DNA of 64,000 nt. It comes from Aquisalimonas sp. 2447. Lineage in GTDB: Bacteria > Pseudomonadota > Gammaproteobacteria > Nitrococcales > Aquisalimonadaceae. The notes beneath the pieces were generated by a model. That model made no database searches. It was not told the origin of the DNA and saw only the letters and a program-made list of their open reading frames with translations. The position numbers were made by a program, and so were the translations under genes. This document shows positions 16,122 to 27,155 of the stretch, piece after piece (positions within the stretch are counted from its first letter, which is position 1; the number at the start of each line of letters is the position of its first letter). The stretch covers positions 1,146,501-1,210,500 of the forward strand of contig NZ_CP050695.1 in assembly GCF_012044895.1 (NCBI RefSeq), in the 5' to 3' direction.

Positions 16122-17525
16122 ATGGCAGGCAGAACGCTCTACGAGAAGCTCTGGGATGACCACGTCGTTCGTGACAACGAAGACGGCACCTCGCTTCTGT
16201 ACATCGACCGCCAGCTGGTCCACGAAGTGACCTCGCCGCAGGCGTTTGAAGGGCTGCGCCTGGCTGGCCGGCAGCCCTGGCGCGTGGACGCCAACCTGGC
16301 CGTCACCGACCACAACGTGCCCACCACCGACCGCAGCCAGGGCATCGCCGACCCCGTCTCCAAGCTGCAGGTGGACACCCTGGACGACAACTGCCGCACC
16401 TACGGCATCGTCCAGTTCGGCATGACCGACCCGCGCCAGGGCATCGTCCACGTCATCGGCCCCGAGCAGGGTGCCACTCTGCCCGGCATGACCATCGTCT
16501 GCGGCGACTCGCATACCTCCACCCAGGGGGCCATGGGTGCCATGGCCTTCGGCATCGGCACCTCCGAAGTGGAGCACGTGCTCGCCACCCAGACCCTGGT
16601 GCAGAAAAAGAGCCAGACCATGTTCATCGACGTGGACGGTGAACTTGGTCCCGGTGTCACCGCCAAGGACATCATCCTGCACATCATCGGCACCATCGGC
16701 ACTGCCGGCGGCACCGGCTACGCTATCGAGTACGGCGGCTCCGCCATCCGCAGCCTCGGTATGGAAGGGCGCATGACCATCTGCAACATGTCCATCGAGG
16801 CCGGCGCGCGCTGCGGCATGATCGCCGTGGACGACACCACCATCGACTACATCGCCAACCGCCCGTTTTCGCCCACCGGCGAGCAGTGGGAGCAGGCAGC
16901 GCAGTACTGGCGGACGCTCCACAGTGACCCGGATGCCGAGTTCGACAAGGTCGTGCGCATCAATGCCGCCGACATCGAACCCCAGGTGTCCTGGGGCACC
17001 TCCCCGGAGATGGTCGTGCCCGTGAGCGGCAAGGTGCCGAATCCCTTCAAGGAAGCCGACGAGAGCAAGCGCAGCGCCTACGCCCGGGCCCTGGAGTACA
17101 TGGATCTCGAGCCCGAGACACCCATGAAGGATATCCGGCTGGACAAGATCTTCATCGGCTCCTGCACCAACGCGCGCATTACCGACCTGCGCGAGGCCGC
17201 CAAAGTCGTCGCGGGCAAGCGCATCGCCGACAACATCAAGCTGGCCATGGTGGTGCCGGGCTCCGGTCTGGTGAAAAAACAGGCCGAGGACGAGGGCCTG
17301 GATCGCATCTTCAAGGACGCTGGCTTCGAGTGGCGCGAGGCGGGCTGCTCCATGTGCCTGGGCATGAACCCGGACCAGCTCTCCCCCGGCGAGCGCTGCG
17401 CGTCCACATCCAACCGCAACTTCGAGGGCCGGCAGGGGCAGGGCGGTCGCACGCACCTGGTCAGCCCCGCCATGGCCGCGGCCGCCGCCGTGGCCGGCCA
17501 CTTCGTCGACGTCAGGGATATCTGA
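16122..17525 (+). CDS. leuC: 3-isopropylmalate dehydratase large subunit
   Basis: A 467-residue aconitase-family protein, the iron-sulfur subunit of isopropylmalate isomerase in leucine synthesis (2-isopropylmalate to 3-isopropylmalate). The [4Fe-4S] ligands are Cys348 in [10 protein letters not shown] and Cys409/Cys412 in [11 protein letters not shown]. Length equals the well-studied enterobacterial enzymes. It is followed after 1 bp by leuD and then leuB, and a -10-like box lies upstream, so it begins the leucine operon here. No leuA is in the window. Confidence 0.97.
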   Translation: MAGRTLYEKLWDDHVVRDNEDGTSLLYIDRQLVHEVTSPQAFEGLRLAGRQPWRVDANLAVTDHNVPTTDRSQGIADPVSKLQVDTLDDNCRTYGIVQFGMTDPRQGIVHVIGPEQGATLPGMTIVCGDSHTSTQGAMGAMAFGIGTSEVEHVLATQTLVQKKSQTMFIDVDGELGPGVTAKDIILHIIGTIGTAGGTGYAIEYGGSAIRSLGMEGRMTICNMSIEAGARCGMIAVDDTTIDYIANRPFSPTGEQWEQAAQYWRTLHSDPDAEFDKVVRINAADIEPQVSWGTSPEMVVPVSGKVPNPFKEADESKRSAYARALEYMDLEPETPMKDIRLDKIFIGSCTNARITDLREAAKVVAGKRIADNIKLAMVVPGSGLVKKQAEDEGLDRIFKDAGFEWREAGCSMCLGMNPDQLSPGERCASTSNRNFEGRQGQGGRTHLVSPAMAAAAAVAGHFVDVRDI

Positions 17526-17526
17526 G

Positions 17527-18168
17527 ATGGAACCGTTCAGTCAGCACAAGGGGCTGGTGGCGCCGGTGGAGCGCAGCAACGTGGACACCGACGCCATCAT
17601 TCCCAAGCAGTTTCTCAAGTCCATCAAGCGCACCGGTTTCGGCGACAACCTCTTCGACGAGTTGCGCTACCTGGACCACGGCGAGCCCGGCCAGGATTGC
17701 AGCCAGCGGCCGAAGAACCCCGATTTCGTGCTCAACCAGGAGCGCTACCAGGGTGCCACCGTGCTCCTCACCGGGCGCAACTTCGGCTGTGGCTCCTCCC
17801 GCGAGCATGCCCCGTGGGCGCTGAAGGACTACGGCTTCCGGGCGATCATTGCGCCGAGCTTCGCCGACATCTTCTACAACAACTGCATAAAGAACGGTCT
17901 GCTGCCCGTGGTCTTGTCGGAGGAGACCGTGGAGCGGCTGTTCCGCGAGGTGGAGGCAACGCCTGGGTACGAGCTGGCGGTGGATCTGCCGAACCAGACC
18001 GTAACCACGCCGTCCGCCGAGAGCTTCGGCTTCGAGATCGACGGCTTCCGCAAGCACATGCTGGAGCAGGGCCTGGACGAGATCGGTCTGACCCTGCAAC
18101 ACGCCGACGCCATCCGTGCCTACGAGGAGCGGCGCCGGCAGGAAGCGCCCTGGCTGTTCCGCGCCTGA
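17527..18168 (+). CDS. leuD: 3-isopropylmalate dehydratase small subunit
   Basis: A 213-residue swivel domain of isopropylmalate isomerase that pairs with LeuC. Family signatures are [17 protein letters not shown] (about 16-32), the [17 protein letters not shown] loop (about 82-98) and [13 protein letters not shown]. The start ATG lies one base after the leuC stop codon, so the subunits are probably made in fixed ratio by coupled translation. The product acts as LeuCD in the cytoplasm. Confidence 0.97.
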   Translation: MEPFSQHKGLVAPVERSNVDTDAIIPKQFLKSIKRTGFGDNLFDELRYLDHGEPGQDCSQRPKNPDFVLNQERYQGATVLLTGRNFGCGSSREHAPWALKDYGFRAIIAPSFADIFYNNCIKNGLLPVVLSEETVERLFREVEATPGYELAVDLPNQTVTTPSAESFGFEIDGFRKHMLEQGLDEIGLTLQHADAIRAYEERRRQEAPWLFRA

Positions 18169-18211
18169 GCCGGAACGGCCGCACGCCAACCACGACCTTG
18201 CGAGACCCGCA

Positions 18212-19291
18212 ATGACCCGACAAGTGCTCACGCTGCCCGGCGACGGCATCGGCCAGGAAATCGTGGCCGAGGCCACCAAGGTACTGGATGCCCTGCGCGC
18301 TGACTTCGGCCTGGACATCACGTTGGAGCAGGGGCTGATCGGTGGCGCGGCCTATGACGCCCGCGGCGTGCCGCTGCCCGAGGAAACCCTGGAGCAGGCC
18401 CGCGCCTCAGCCGGAATTCTCCTCGGCGCCGTGGGCGGCCCGCAGTACGACAAGCTCGAGCGCCCGCTGCGTCCCGAGCGGGGCCTGCTGGCGATCCGCT
18501 CCGAACTCGGTCTGTTCGGCAATCTGCGACCGGCCATTCTGTACCCGCAGCTCGCGGAGTCCTCGGCGCTCAAGCCCGATGTGGTGGCCGGGCTCGACAT
18601 CATGATCGTGCGCGAACTCACCGGTGGCATCTATTTCGGCGAGCCCCGGGGTATCCGGACGCTGGAGAACGGCGAGCGCCAGGGCTACAACACCCTGGTC
18701 TACAGTGAGTCGGAGATCGAGCGCATCGGCCGTCTGGCCTTCGAGACGGCGCGCAAGCGCGACAAGCGCCTGTGCTCCGTGGACAAGGCCAACGTCCTGG
18801 AGGTCACCGAACTCTGGCGCGAGGTCATGGATCGCCTGTCCGCCGACTATCCGGACGTGGAGCTGTCCCACATGTACGTGGATAATGCGGCCATGCAACT
18901 GGTGCGCACTCCCAAGCAGTTTGACGTCATCGTCACCGGCAACATGTTCGGCGACATCCTCTCCGACTGTGCAGCCATGCTCACGGGGTCCATCGGAATG
19001 CTGCCATCGGCCTCCCTGGACGAGGAGGGGCGCGGCATGTACGAGCCTGTGCACGGTTCGGCACCGGACATTGCCGGGCAGGATCTGGCCAATCCGCTGG
19101 CCACCATCCTCTCGGTGGCGATGATGCTGCGTTATTCTCTCGGGGAGGCCGCCCACGCCGAGCGCGTGCAGCGCGCGGTGGGCCGAGTGCTGGATCAGGG
19201 GCTGCGGACGCCGGATATCCACACTGGCGACACCCGGCGCGTCGGCACCCGCGAGATGGGCGACGCCGTGGTGGCGGCACTGTACGACTGA
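18212..19291 (+). CDS. leuB: 3-isopropylmalate dehydrogenase
   Basis: A 359-residue NAD-dependent beta-decarboxylating dehydrogenase that converts 3-isopropylmalate to 2-oxoisocaproate. Signatures are [14 protein letters not shown] near the N-terminus, the substrate-binding [35 protein letters not shown] and the metal/NAD site [25 protein letters not shown]. The ATG at 18212 is used; earlier in-frame codons belong to the leuD frame overlap. It is 43 bp after leuD, in the same operon. Confidence 0.97.
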   Translation: MTRQVLTLPGDGIGQEIVAEATKVLDALRADFGLDITLEQGLIGGAAYDARGVPLPEETLEQARASAGILLGAVGGPQYDKLERPLRPERGLLAIRSELGLFGNLRPAILYPQLAESSALKPDVVAGLDIMIVRELTGGIYFGEPRGIRTLENGERQGYNTLVYSESEIERIGRLAFETARKRDKRLCSVDKANVLEVTELWREVMDRLSADYPDVELSHMYVDNAAMQLVRTPKQFDVIVTGNMFGDILSDCAAMLTGSIGMLPSASLDEEGRGMYEPVHGSAPDIAGQDLANPLATILSVAMMLRYSLGEAAHAERVQRAVGRVLDQGLRTPDIHTGDTRRVGTREMGDAVVAALYD

Positions 19292-19345
19292 ACGCGGGGT
19301 GGCGCGGCGCCGCTCCGAGGCAATCGAACGAAGCGAGGTGACGTG

Positions 19346-20458
19346 ATGAAGCGCGTAGGATTCGTAGGCTGGCGGGGCATGGTCGGTTCCGTGCTCATGC
19401 AGCGCATGCGCGAGGAGGGGGACTTCCGGGATATCGAGCCGGTGTTCTTCACCACGTCCCAGACCGGCCAGCCCGGCCCCGACGTGGGCAAGGACGTGCC
19501 CGCGCTGAAGGACGCTAAGGACCTGGCCGAACTCCAGGCCATGGACGTGATCGTGACCTGCCAGGGTGGTGATTACACCAGCGCCGTCTATGCCGACCTG
19601 CGCAGGCAGGGCTGGAACGGCTACTGGATTGACGCTGCCTCCACGCTGCGCATGGCCGATGACAGCATTGTCGTGCTGGATCCCGTGAACGCGGACGTGA
19701 TCCACCAGGGCCTGGCGGATGGGGTGAAGACCTATGTGGGCGGCAACTGCACCGTCAGCCTCATGCTCATGGGCATCGGTGGACTATTGCGCGAAGGCCT
19801 GGTGGAGTGGATCAGTCCCATGACCTACCAGGCGGCCTCCGGCGCCGGCGCCCAGAACATGCGCGAGCTGATCGCGCAGATGGGCTACCTGCGCGACGCC
19901 GTTAGCCAGGAACTCGCCGATCCCGGCAGTGCCATCCTGGAACTGGACCGCAAGGTGCTCGCCGCCATGCACGATGACGGCTACCCGCGGGAGCATTTCG
20001 GCTTCCCGCTGGCCGGCAGCGTACTGCCGTGGCTGGACAGCAAGATGGACAGCGGCCAGAGCAAGGAAGAGTGGAAGGCCGGAGTCGAGACCAACAAGAT
20101 CCTTGGTCGCAGCGACCGGCCCATTCCCATCGATGGCATCTGCGTGCGCGTGGGCGCCATGCGTTCCCACGCCCAGGCATTGACCATCAAGCTCTCCCGG
20201 GATGTGCCGCTGGACGAGATCAACACCATCATCACCGAGGCCAACCCGTGGGCCAGCGTGGTACCCAACGACAAGGAAGACACGCTTCGTGACCTGACGC
20301 CGTCGGCGGTGACGGGCACACTCAATGTGCCCGTCGGGCGTCTGCGCAAGCTCAGCATGGGCGCGGACTACCTGGGCGCCTTTACCGTCGGCGATCAGCT
20401 GCTCTGGGGCGCCGCCGAGCCGCTGCGGCGCATGCTGGGCATCCTGCGGGAGCAGTAA
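19346..20458 (+). CDS. asd: Aspartate-semialdehyde dehydrogenase
   Basis: A 370-residue NADPH-dependent enzyme reducing aspartyl phosphate to aspartate semialdehyde, the common step to lysine, threonine, methionine and diaminopimelate. The nucleotide loop [17 protein letters not shown] is at about 6-22. The active-site Cys lies in [13 protein letters not shown] (about 131-143), which is the gammaproteobacterial Asd form rather than the Gram-positive-type form. Start: ATG 19346, with GAGGTG upstream; a GTG immediately precedes it. It lies after leuB and before fimV, as in pseudomonads. Confidence 0.96.
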   Translation: MKRVGFVGWRGMVGSVLMQRMREEGDFRDIEPVFFTTSQTGQPGPDVGKDVPALKDAKDLAELQAMDVIVTCQGGDYTSAVYADLRRQGWNGYWIDAASTLRMADDSIVVLDPVNADVIHQGLADGVKTYVGGNCTVSLMLMGIGGLLREGLVEWISPMTYQAASGAGAQNMRELIAQMGYLRDAVSQELADPGSAILELDRKVLAAMHDDGYPREHFGFPLAGSVLPWLDSKMDSGQSKEEWKAGVETNKILGRSDRPIPIDGICVRVGAMRSHAQALTIKLSRDVPLDEINTIITEANPWASVVPNDKEDTLRDLTPSAVTGTLNVPVGRLRKLSMGADYLGAFTVGDQLLWGAAEPLRRMLGILREQ

Positions 20459-20470
20459 GCGCCTGTCACT

Positions 20471-20493
20471 CCCGGAGGATCGGTCCTCCCGGG
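20471..20493 (+). terminator. Hairpin after asd
   Basis: CCCGGAGGA-TCGG-TCCTCCCGGG forms a 9-bp stem with one bulged base, 12 bp after the asd stop. It lacks a U tract, so termination here is only likely, not certain. Confidence 0.4.
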
Positions 20494-20574
20494 GGCGATT
20501 TCCGGGGAGTCGCCTGCGGCTCTGACGGCGGGCGCGACATTTTTACCGGATTGTCCCTTTTTTGCTGCAAGGGT

Positions 20575-20603
20575 TTGAAATTAACCGGGCTGAGGGCTAC
20601 TGT
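20575..20603 (+). promoter_or_regulatory. Candidate sigma-70 promoter of fimV
   Basis: TTGAAA, a 17-nt spacer and TACTGT match the sigma-70 consensus well in a locally AT-richer stretch. It would give an untranslated leader of about 180 nt before the fimV ATG at 20789. I see no other gene in this 330-bp gap. Confidence 0.5.
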
Positions 20604-20788
20604 GCTCGAGTCGATCAGGCTACCCGGGCGCGTGTACCGTTTCCGCAACCGGGCGGTCTGCCCCGATTTCCGTCGCAGAATGGGAACGGTCGCACAGACT
20701 TGTAACAGGGATAAGAATCACAATCGCAAGGGCTGACGGCTTGGCCGGGCAATTTTTGGCCGATCGGCCCCATCGATAAGGGAATGCC

Positions 20789-23581
20789 ATGGCACGCAGA
20801 CTGGCTCGCATCGCAGCGCTGACCACGTTCGTTATTCCATCAATCTCGGCAGCAATCGGCGTTGGTTCACTGGAAACCGAATCGGCGCTGAACGAGCCGC
20901 TGGAAGCGCGAATCCCACTGGAATCGGCGGACCTGGAAGAGCTCGAAACGTTGAGTGCGACGCTGGCATCTCCGGATGCCTTCGACCGCGCCGGCCTTGA
21001 GCGGCCGTTCATGCTCTCGCGCCTCGAGTTCGAGGTGGTCACCGAAGATACCCGGGAGCCCTATGTGCTGATCCGCACTTCGGAGCCGGTCCGGGAGCCC
21101 TTTCTTGCCTTCCTGGTGGAGCTCAACTGGGCCGGTGGTCGGCTGATACGCGAGTACACCATGCTCCTGGATCCACCGGTGCACTCGCCGGAGCAGGAGA
21201 CGGCGCCGGCCGCGGCCGATGCCCCGGCACCTGATGAGCCCACACCTGACGCCGATGCCCCTGCGACGGTGTCCCCCGGCGATCCCGGTGACCCGGAAGC
21301 GGTTCGCGAGGTGGATACCGCCGACGAGATCCAGGTGCAGGACAACGATACCCTGTGGGAACTCGCCGACGAGGTCCGGCCTGACGATGGCGTCTCCGTG
21401 CACCAGATGATGATGGCCCTGCTGGAGGCCAATCCCGAGGCGTTCTCCGACGGTAATGTCAACAATCTGCGCTCCGGCGCGATCCTCCGTGTGCCCGAGC
21501 GCGAGGCCGCCGAGGTGCTCACCGCCGGAGAGGCCAGGCAGGAGTTCGCCGCGCAGGTCGAGGCGTGGCAGGCCGGTCGCGCACCGGAGCCTGCGGAGCC
21601 GGATCCGGCCGATGAGCCGGCAGTCGCGGAAGACGAAACGCCAGCGGAGGACGACGGCCGCCTGGAAGTGGTTGCCGCCGGTGAGACCGCCGGTGAAGAC
21701 GCCACCGCCTCGCTTATGGACGATGACCTGGAAGCGTCCCCGGAGACCGTGGCGCGGTTGCAGTCGGAACTCGCCGCCATGCGCGAGGAGGAGGCGTCGC
21801 TGCGCTCGGAGAACGAGGAGCTGCGCCAGCAGACCGCGGAACTCATGGAGCGGGTCGAGGCGCTGGAGCGCACACTGGACGTCCAGGTCGAAGGTGCGTT
21901 GCCGGGCATGACCGACGAGCCGGTGGAAGATGACATTCCGCTGGCAGATGCGCCGGAAACGGCGACGGATCCGGAGGAGGAAGCGGCGGCCGTCGCAGAT
22001 GAGGAACTGCCGGCGCTCTTCGACGAGGACTCCGCCCTGGCACAGGATCTCGCGGCGCTGGATGAAGAGCCGGCGGTGGAGGCCGTCGACCCTGCCGATG
22101 AGCCTGCAGTGGAAGACGATCCCGCGGCGGACGTCGCGGTGGAGGACGAAGAGCCCGCGCCGGTGGCGGCCGATGAGCCGGCTGCACCGCAGGCGCCCTG
22201 GGAGGATACCCGTCTGCTGAGCATGGCCGGGGGCGCCGCGGCGCTGATTGCGCTGCTGGTGCTGCTCATGATTCGCCGCCGGCGCAATGCTGCCGAGGAT
22301 GCTTCGGGCATGGTTGCGGCTTCGGCCGGAGCCGGCGTTGCCGCGGCGGATGCGGATGAGGCCGATCTGCAACAGGACCTGGAGGCGGATGGCGACGGTG
22401 TGCAGGAGACTGCGGGCCGCGATGGCGTCGATCCGCTGGAAGAGATCGAGGTCTACCTCGCCTATGGTCGTTACGACCAGGCCGGTGATCTGCTGGCCTC
22501 TGCCATTGGCAATGAGCCGGACCGGACCGACCTGCGGCTCAAGCAGCTGGAAGTCCATGCGTTGACGCATGACCGTGCCGCGTTCGAAGCCGATGCCCAG
22601 GACTTGTACGGCATGGTGGACGGCGTCGACGATCCGGTCTGGCAGCAGGTGCAGGAGATGGGCCGGGAGATTGCGCCCGAGAATCCGCTGTTCGCCGCAG
22701 CCGCCGCGCCGTCCTCACTGGCATCGGCGGATGAACCGGACGACGTGCCTGAACCCGTCCAGCCTGTCGAGCCTGCGGCGGAAACCCCGGAGCCTCTGGA
22801 CGAGCCGTCGACTCCTGAAGAAGAGAAGGCCGGGCCCGTGGCGCCGACCACGGAGGCTGACGGTACAGACGAGGACGATTTCGGCGATCTCGACTTCAGT
22901 CTGGATGATGTCGACGAGGACAGCGGGGCAGAAGCGCCTGCCGAGAAGGCGGCTGGGGCTGCCGCTGCTCCCGCGGAGGACGAAGACGCGTTCAGTCTCG
23001 ATTTCGATTTGGACGATTTCCAGGCGCCGGCCGATGGTGGCAAGCCCGTCGCCGAACCGGCCGGGGAGAGGGGTCAGCCTGCGGATCAGCCGGAAGGCGA
23101 AGACGAGCTGTCCCTGGACTTCGAAGCCTGGGAACGTCCCGAGGGCGAACAGCCCAAGGGCGGCGATGCCCAGTCGCCGGCGTCCCCGGAAACCGGGGAG
23201 GATGATGACGATGCGCCCTCGTTCGATCTTGATGATCTGGATGTCGGTGATGACCCGGTTGCCGAGGAGGAAGGGCTGCGTTACGACGGGCCGAACGGCG
23301 CCGACGACGATCAGGGCACGGATGAATCGCTGTCCGCGGCCGACGACGACGGTGCTGCCGGGGCCGCCTTTGCCGCGGGTGACGGCGACGATGACGATGA
23401 CGATGACGATGACGACGATCTCTTCGATGCCGGTGACGAGAACAGCACTAAACTGGATCTGGCCCGTGCCTACCTGGACATGGGTGACAGCGAGGGGGCC
23501 AGGTCGTTGCTGGACGAAGTGATTGCCGAGGGCTCCGACGAGCAGAAGCAGGAGGCGCGCTCCCTCTACGAGGAAGCCTGA
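20789..23581 (+). CDS. fimV: FimV-family LysM/TPR polar hub protein
   Basis: A 930-residue bitopic inner-membrane protein. A short signal or anchor region (1-30) precedes the FimV N-terminal domain (about 28-135). A LysM-like peptidoglycan-binding segment follows at about 183-240 (IQVQDNDTLWELADEV...GAILRVP). A coiled coil occupies about 320-365, a transmembrane helix lies near 474-496 followed by RRRR, and a long acidic cytoplasmic region ends in the conserved FimV C-terminal helical repeat (KLDLARAYLDMGDSEGARSLLDEVI). In pseudomonads FimV organises type IV pili, type II secretion and polar landmarks. The linker regions are extremely rich in Asp/Glu/Ala/Pro, including a run of eleven Asp near 870. 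It precedes truA with the same neighbours as in Pseudomonas. Confidence 0.93.
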   Translation: MARRLARIAALTTFVIPSISAAIGVGSLETESALNEPLEARIPLESADLEELETLSATLASPDAFDRAGLERPFMLSRLEFEVVTEDTREPYVLIRTSEPVREPFLAFLVELNWAGGRLIREYTMLLDPPVHSPEQETAPAAADAPAPDEPTPDADAPATVSPGDPGDPEAVREVDTADEIQVQDNDTLWELADEVRPDDGVSVHQMMMALLEANPEAFSDGNVNNLRSGAILRVPEREAAEVLTAGEARQEFAAQVEAWQAGRAPEPAEPDPADEPAVAEDETPAEDDGRLEVVAAGETAGEDATASLMDDDLEASPETVARLQSELAAMREEEASLRSENEELRQQTAELMERVEALERTLDVQVEGALPGMTDEPVEDDIPLADAPETATDPEEEAAAVADEELPALFDEDSALAQDLAALDEEPAVEAVDPADEPAVEDDPAADVAVEDEEPAPVAADEPAAPQAPWEDTRLLSMAGGAAALIALLVLLMIRRRRNAAEDASGMVAASAGAGVAAADADEADLQQDLEADGDGVQETAGRDGVDPLEEIEVYLAYGRYDQAGDLLASAIGNEPDRTDLRLKQLEVHALTHDRAAFEADAQDLYGMVDGVDDPVWQQVQEMGREIAPENPLFAAAAAPSSLASADEPDDVPEPVQPVEPAAETPEPLDEPSTPEEEKAGPVAPTTEADGTDEDDFGDLDFSLDDVDEDSGAEAPAEKAAGAAAAPAEDEDAFSLDFDLDDFQAPADGGKPVAEPAGERGQPADQPEGEDELSLDFEAWERPEGEQPKGGDAQSPASPETGEDDDDAPSFDLDDLDVGDDPVAEEEGLRYDGPNGADDDQGTDESLSAADDDGAAGAAFAAGDGDDDDDDDDDDDLFDAGDENSTKLDLARAYLDMGDSEGARSLLDEVIAEGSDEQKQEARSLYEEA

Positions 23582-23585
23582 GGCA

Positions 23586-24377
23586 GTGACCGCAGTACGG
23601 ATCGCCATGGGCGTGGACTACGCCGGCAGCCGTTATGCCGGCTGGCAGGAGCAGCGCCATGCCGATTCGATCCAGAGCCGGGTGGAGGCGGCGTTGAGCC
23701 GTGTCGCCAACGAGCCGGTGCGGGTGGTAAGCGCCGGTCGCACCGACGCCGGCGTCCATGCCCTGGGGCAGGTGATTCACTTCGATACCCGGGCCCGGCG
23801 CCGGCTGCACGGCTGGCGCCTGGGCGGAACCACCTATCTCCCCGACGATATCGCCCTGCCCTGGGCGAGAGAGGTCTCGCCGGATTTCGATGCCCGCCGG
23901 AGCGCCCTGCAACGGCATTACCGCTACGTCATCCTCAATCGGCAGGTTCGTCCCGGCTGGCTGCAGGGGCGGGTCGCCTGGCACTGGAAACCCCTGGATG
24001 CCGACCGCATGCAGTCCGCCGCCCGGTGTCTCATCGGCGAGCACGACTTCAGCTCCTTCCGCGCGGTGGCCTGCCAGGCACAGCATGCCCGGCGGGAAGT
24101 GACCGACGTTCGGGTTGTCCGCGGAGACGGTGATTTCATCTACCTGGATGTGAGTGCCAATGCCTTTCTCCACCACATGGTTCGCAATATCGCCGGTACG
24201 CTAATGACGGTGGGCGCCGGGGAGCGCGAGCCGGACTGGGTGGCGGAGGTGCTTGCTGCGCGGGACCGGACCCGCGGCGGCATGACCGCGCCGGCGGAGG
24301 GGCTCTATATGGTGGCGGTGGATTACCCCGCGGAGTTCGGCCTGCCGGCGCCACCGCCGCCGCCCCGCTTTGCCTGA
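23586..24377 (+). CDS. truA: tRNA pseudouridine(38-40) synthase
   Basis: A 263-residue enzyme modifying uridines 38-40 of the tRNA anticodon arm. The catalytic aspartate is Asp54 in SAGRTDAGVHALGQV. Other family marks are the RYRYVI-like segment (HYRYVILNRQ) and the LHHMVRNIAGTLMTVG motif near the C-terminus. The GTG at 23586, four bases after the fimV stop codon, is the probable start; an ATG seven codons later is possible. It is coupled to fimV and followed by trpF. Confidence 0.95.
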   Translation: MTAVRIAMGVDYAGSRYAGWQEQRHADSIQSRVEAALSRVANEPVRVVSAGRTDAGVHALGQVIHFDTRARRRLHGWRLGGTTYLPDDIALPWAREVSPDFDARRSALQRHYRYVILNRQVRPGWLQGRVAWHWKPLDADRMQSAARCLIGEHDFSSFRAVACQAQHARREVTDVRVVRGDGDFIYLDVSANAFLHHMVRNIAGTLMTVGAGEREPDWVAEVLAARDRTRGGMTAPAEGLYMVAVDYPAEFGLPAPPPPPRFA

Positions 24378-24427
24378 GGGTGATGCACCGGGTTACTATC
24401 GGGAGCTTTGCAAGCGAGGGTCGGCGC

Positions 24428-25045
24428 GTGCGCACGCGGGTCAAGATATGTGGTATCACCCGGCCAGCCGATGCGGCCGCGGCGTCACGTCTCGGTGCGG
24501 ACAGCATTGGCCTCGTGTTTCATGAATCCAGTCCGCGTGCCGTGGACCTGCAGACCGCCCGCGCGGTGCGCGCCGCCGTTCCGCCGTTCGTCACCGTGGC
24601 GGCCCTGTTCATGGACGCCACGGTGGAACGGGTCCGCGAGGTGCTGGCGGCGGTGCAGGTGGATCTGCTTCAGTTCCACGGCAGCGAGTCACCGGAGTAC
24701 TGCACCGGCTTCGGTTGTCCCTACATCAAGGCGGTGCCCATGGGGGGCGGTTCCCCGCCCGAGCAGGTGATCGGTGCACATGAGCAGGCCCTCGGTTTTC
24801 TCCTGGATAGCCATGGCGTCGGGGAACAGGGCGGCAGTGGCATTGTCTTCGACTGGAAGGCGATCCCCGACCTCCACGGCCGGCCGTTGATTCTTGCCGG
24901 TGGCCTGACGCCGTACAACGTGGCCGAGGCGGTGCGCCAGGTGGGGCCCTGGGCGGTGGATGTCAGCAGTGGGGTCGAGAGCGCGCCGGGCGTCAAGGAC
25001 GCACGGCGCATGGCGAGCTTTATCAACGAGGTCCAACGTGTCTAA
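24428..25045 (+). CDS. trpF: Phosphoribosylanthranilate isomerase
   Basis: A 205-residue TIM-barrel enzyme converting N-(5-phosphoribosyl)anthranilate to its 1-deoxyribulose form in tryptophan synthesis. The start region [13 protein letters not shown] carries the catalytic Cys8. Later motifs are [15 protein letters not shown]-like [17 protein letters not shown] and the terminal [19 protein letters not shown]. The GTG at 24428 is the chosen start; a GTG 48 bp upstream would add an unconserved extension. It overlaps trpB by 8 bp, so translation is probably coupled. Confidence 0.95.
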   Translation: MRTRVKICGITRPADAAAASRLGADSIGLVFHESSPRAVDLQTARAVRAAVPPFVTVAALFMDATVERVREVLAAVQVDLLQFHGSESPEYCTGFGCPYIKAVPMGGGSPPEQVIGAHEQALGFLLDSHGVGEQGGSGIVFDWKAIPDLHGRPLILAGGLTPYNVAEAVRQVGPWAVDVSSGVESAPGVKDARRMASFINEVQRV

Positions 25046-26270
25046 CACCAGCGAAGCAACACGCGAGCCGATTGATTTCGCACGGTTCCCGGATGCCCGG
25101 GGGCACTTCGGCAAGTACGGCGGCCAGTTTGTCCCCGAGACGCTGATGGCGCCGCTGCGGGAACTGGCCGAAGCCTACGCCCGCTACCGTGAGGATCCGG
25201 ACTTCGTCGCCGAGTTCCAGCGTGACTGTCAGGACTTCGTCGGCCGGCCGTCACCGCTGTATCTGGCAGAGCGCTGGACCCGGGAAACCGGTGGCGCGCG
25301 GATCTACCTCAAGCGGGAGGACCTCAACCACACCGGCGCCCACAAGGTGAACAACACCATCGGCCAGGCGCTGCTGGCCAAGCGCATGGGCAAGACCCGG
25401 GTGATCGCCGAGACCGGTGCCGGTCAGCACGGCGTTGCCACGGCCACCGTCGCCGCGCGCCTGGGTCTGCAATGCGTGGTCTACATGGGCGCCGATGACA
25501 TCAAGCGCCAGTCACCCAACGTCTACCGTATGCGCCTGCTCGGTGCCGAGGTGGTGCCGGTGACCTCCGGTTCGCGCACGCTCAAGGATGCGCTGAACGA
25601 GGCCATGCGCGACTGGGTGGCCCATGTGGACGATACCTTCTACATCATCGGCACCGTGGCTGGCCCCCACCCGTATCCCATGATGGTGCGGGATTTCCAG
25701 TCCATCATCGGCCGCGAGACCCGGGAGCAGATCATGGCCGTGGAGGGGCGTCTGCCGGATGCGCTGGTGGCCTGCGTGGGTGGCGGATCCAACGCCATCG
25801 GTCTGTTTCATCCGTTCCTGGGCGACGAATCCGTCAGCCTGTACGGGGTCGAGGCGGGGGGGCACGGCATTGCCACCGGCGAGCATGCCGCGCCGCTGAG
25901 TGCCGGTCGTCCGGGTGTGCTGCACGGCAACCGCACCTACCTCATGGAGGACGACAACGGGCAGATCATCGGCACCCACTCGGTCTCCGCCGGTCTGGAC
26001 TACCCCGGCGTCGGCCCCGAGCACGCATGGCTCAAGGATATCAATCGGGCCGTGTACACTTCCGTGACCGACGACGAGGCCATGGCGGCATTTCATGCCC
26101 TGACCCGCACCGAAGGCATCATCCCGGCCCTGGAGACGGCCCACGGCCTGGCCTATGCCGAGAAGCTCGCCCGGGAACTCGGACCCGATCGCTGCCTGGT
26201 GGTGAATCTCTCCGGGCGCGGCGACAAGGACATCCAGACCGTGGCCGAACTGGAGGGAATCGAGCTGTGA
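25038..26270 (+). CDS. trpB: Tryptophan synthase beta subunit
   Basis: A 410-residue PLP enzyme that joins indole and serine to make tryptophan. The PLP lysine is Lys103 in [14 protein letters not shown]. The phosphate-binding GGGSNA loop and the C-terminal LSGRGDKD signature are present. The start is GTG 25038, inside the end of trpF, with GAGG upstream. Its stop overlaps the trpA start (GTGA). It works as an alpha2-beta2 complex with TrpA through an ammonia-like indole tunnel. Confidence 0.97.
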   Translation: MSNTSEATREPIDFARFPDARGHFGKYGGQFVPETLMAPLRELAEAYARYREDPDFVAEFQRDCQDFVGRPSPLYLAERWTRETGGARIYLKREDLNHTGAHKVNNTIGQALLAKRMGKTRVIAETGAGQHGVATATVAARLGLQCVVYMGADDIKRQSPNVYRMRLLGAEVVPVTSGSRTLKDALNEAMRDWVAHVDDTFYIIGTVAGPHPYPMMVRDFQSIIGRETREQIMAVEGRLPDALVACVGGGSNAIGLFHPFLGDESVSLYGVEAGGHGIATGEHAAPLSAGRPGVLHGNRTYLMEDDNGQIIGTHSVSAGLDYPGVGPEHAWLKDINRAVYTSVTDDEAMAAFHALTRTEGIIPALETAHGLAYAEKLARELGPDRCLVVNLSGRGDKDIQTVAELEGIEL

Positions 26271-27088
26271 GCCGTCTTGCCCAATGTTTCAGGACCCTGC
26301 AGCAGCAGGGGCGTACCGCCCTGATCCCCTACGTGACCGCCGGGGATCCGGAGCCGGGTTTCACGGTCCCGCTCATGCACGAGATGGTGGCCAGCGGTGC
26401 AGACGTGCTCGAACTGGGCGTGCCGTTCTCCGATCCCATCGGTGATGGCCCGGTGATCCAGCAGGCCTGCGAGCGTGCCCTGCGCCATGGCACCGGCATC
26501 CGTGATGTGCTCGCCATGGTGCGGCGGTTCCGCGAAAAGGATACCGAGACACCCGTGGTGCTCATGGGCTACATGAATCCCGTGGAACTCATGGGTTATT
26601 CGGCGTTTGCTCGCGAGGCCCTGGAATCCGGCGTCGACGGTGCCCTGATCGTGGACATGCCCCCCGAGGAAATGGCTGAAGTGGCCGAATACCTGGAGGG
26701 GGAAGGGTTGGACTCCATCTTCCTGGTGGCGCCCACCACCACGGAAGAGCGCATGCAGCTGATCTGCGACAAGGCCCGGGGATTTGTGTACTACGTTTCC
26801 GTGAAAGGCGTCACCGGCGGTGACGGCGGCCTGGACGTGGAGGCCGTTGGCGGCCGCGTGCAGCGGCTGCGGAGCATGACCGGGTTGCCCGTGGGTGTGG
26901 GCTTCGGTATCAGCGACGCCGACATGGCCGCCCGCATGGGGGCCGTGGCGGATGCCGTGATCGTCGGCAGCGCTCTGGTGCGCCGCATCGATGCCAATCA
27001 GGACGACCCTGATCGTGCGCGTCACGAGATCACCGCTCTGGTTGCGGACATGCGGCGCGCATTGGACGCCGGTACAGTGCCTGCCTGA
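26267..27088 (+). CDS. trpA: Tryptophan synthase alpha subunit
   Basis: A 273-residue TIM barrel that cleaves indole-3-glycerol phosphate to indole and glyceraldehyde-3-phosphate. The catalytic residues Glu49 ([10 protein letters not shown]) and Asp60 (IGDGP) are at the canonical positions. The phosphate-binding GFGISDADM and VGSAL segments are intact. The start is the GTG at 26267 overlapping the trpB stop codon by 3 bases, a typical coupled pair. Next in line is accD, 67 bp downstream. Confidence 0.97.
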   Translation: MSRLAQCFRTLQQQGRTALIPYVTAGDPEPGFTVPLMHEMVASGADVLELGVPFSDPIGDGPVIQQACERALRHGTGIRDVLAMVRRFREKDTETPVVLMGYMNPVELMGYSAFAREALESGVDGALIVDMPPEEMAEVAEYLEGEGLDSIFLVAPTTTEERMQLICDKARGFVYYVSVKGVTGGDGGLDVEAVGGRVQRLRSMTGLPVGVGFGISDADMAARMGAVADAVIVGSALVRRIDANQDDPDRARHEITALVADMRRALDAGTVPA

Positions 27089-27155
27089 GAATGTCGGCGT
27101 TGAGGAACACTGAACACAGCCGGTTTTCCATTCACCGTGAACAGGACATGCGATC

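Noticed and set aside
15450-17501. A 683-codon minus-strand open frame across the repeats and leuC
   Set aside because: Its composition (Ala/Gly/His/Val) is typical of the antisense of a GC-rich gene, and leuC is certain on the other strand.
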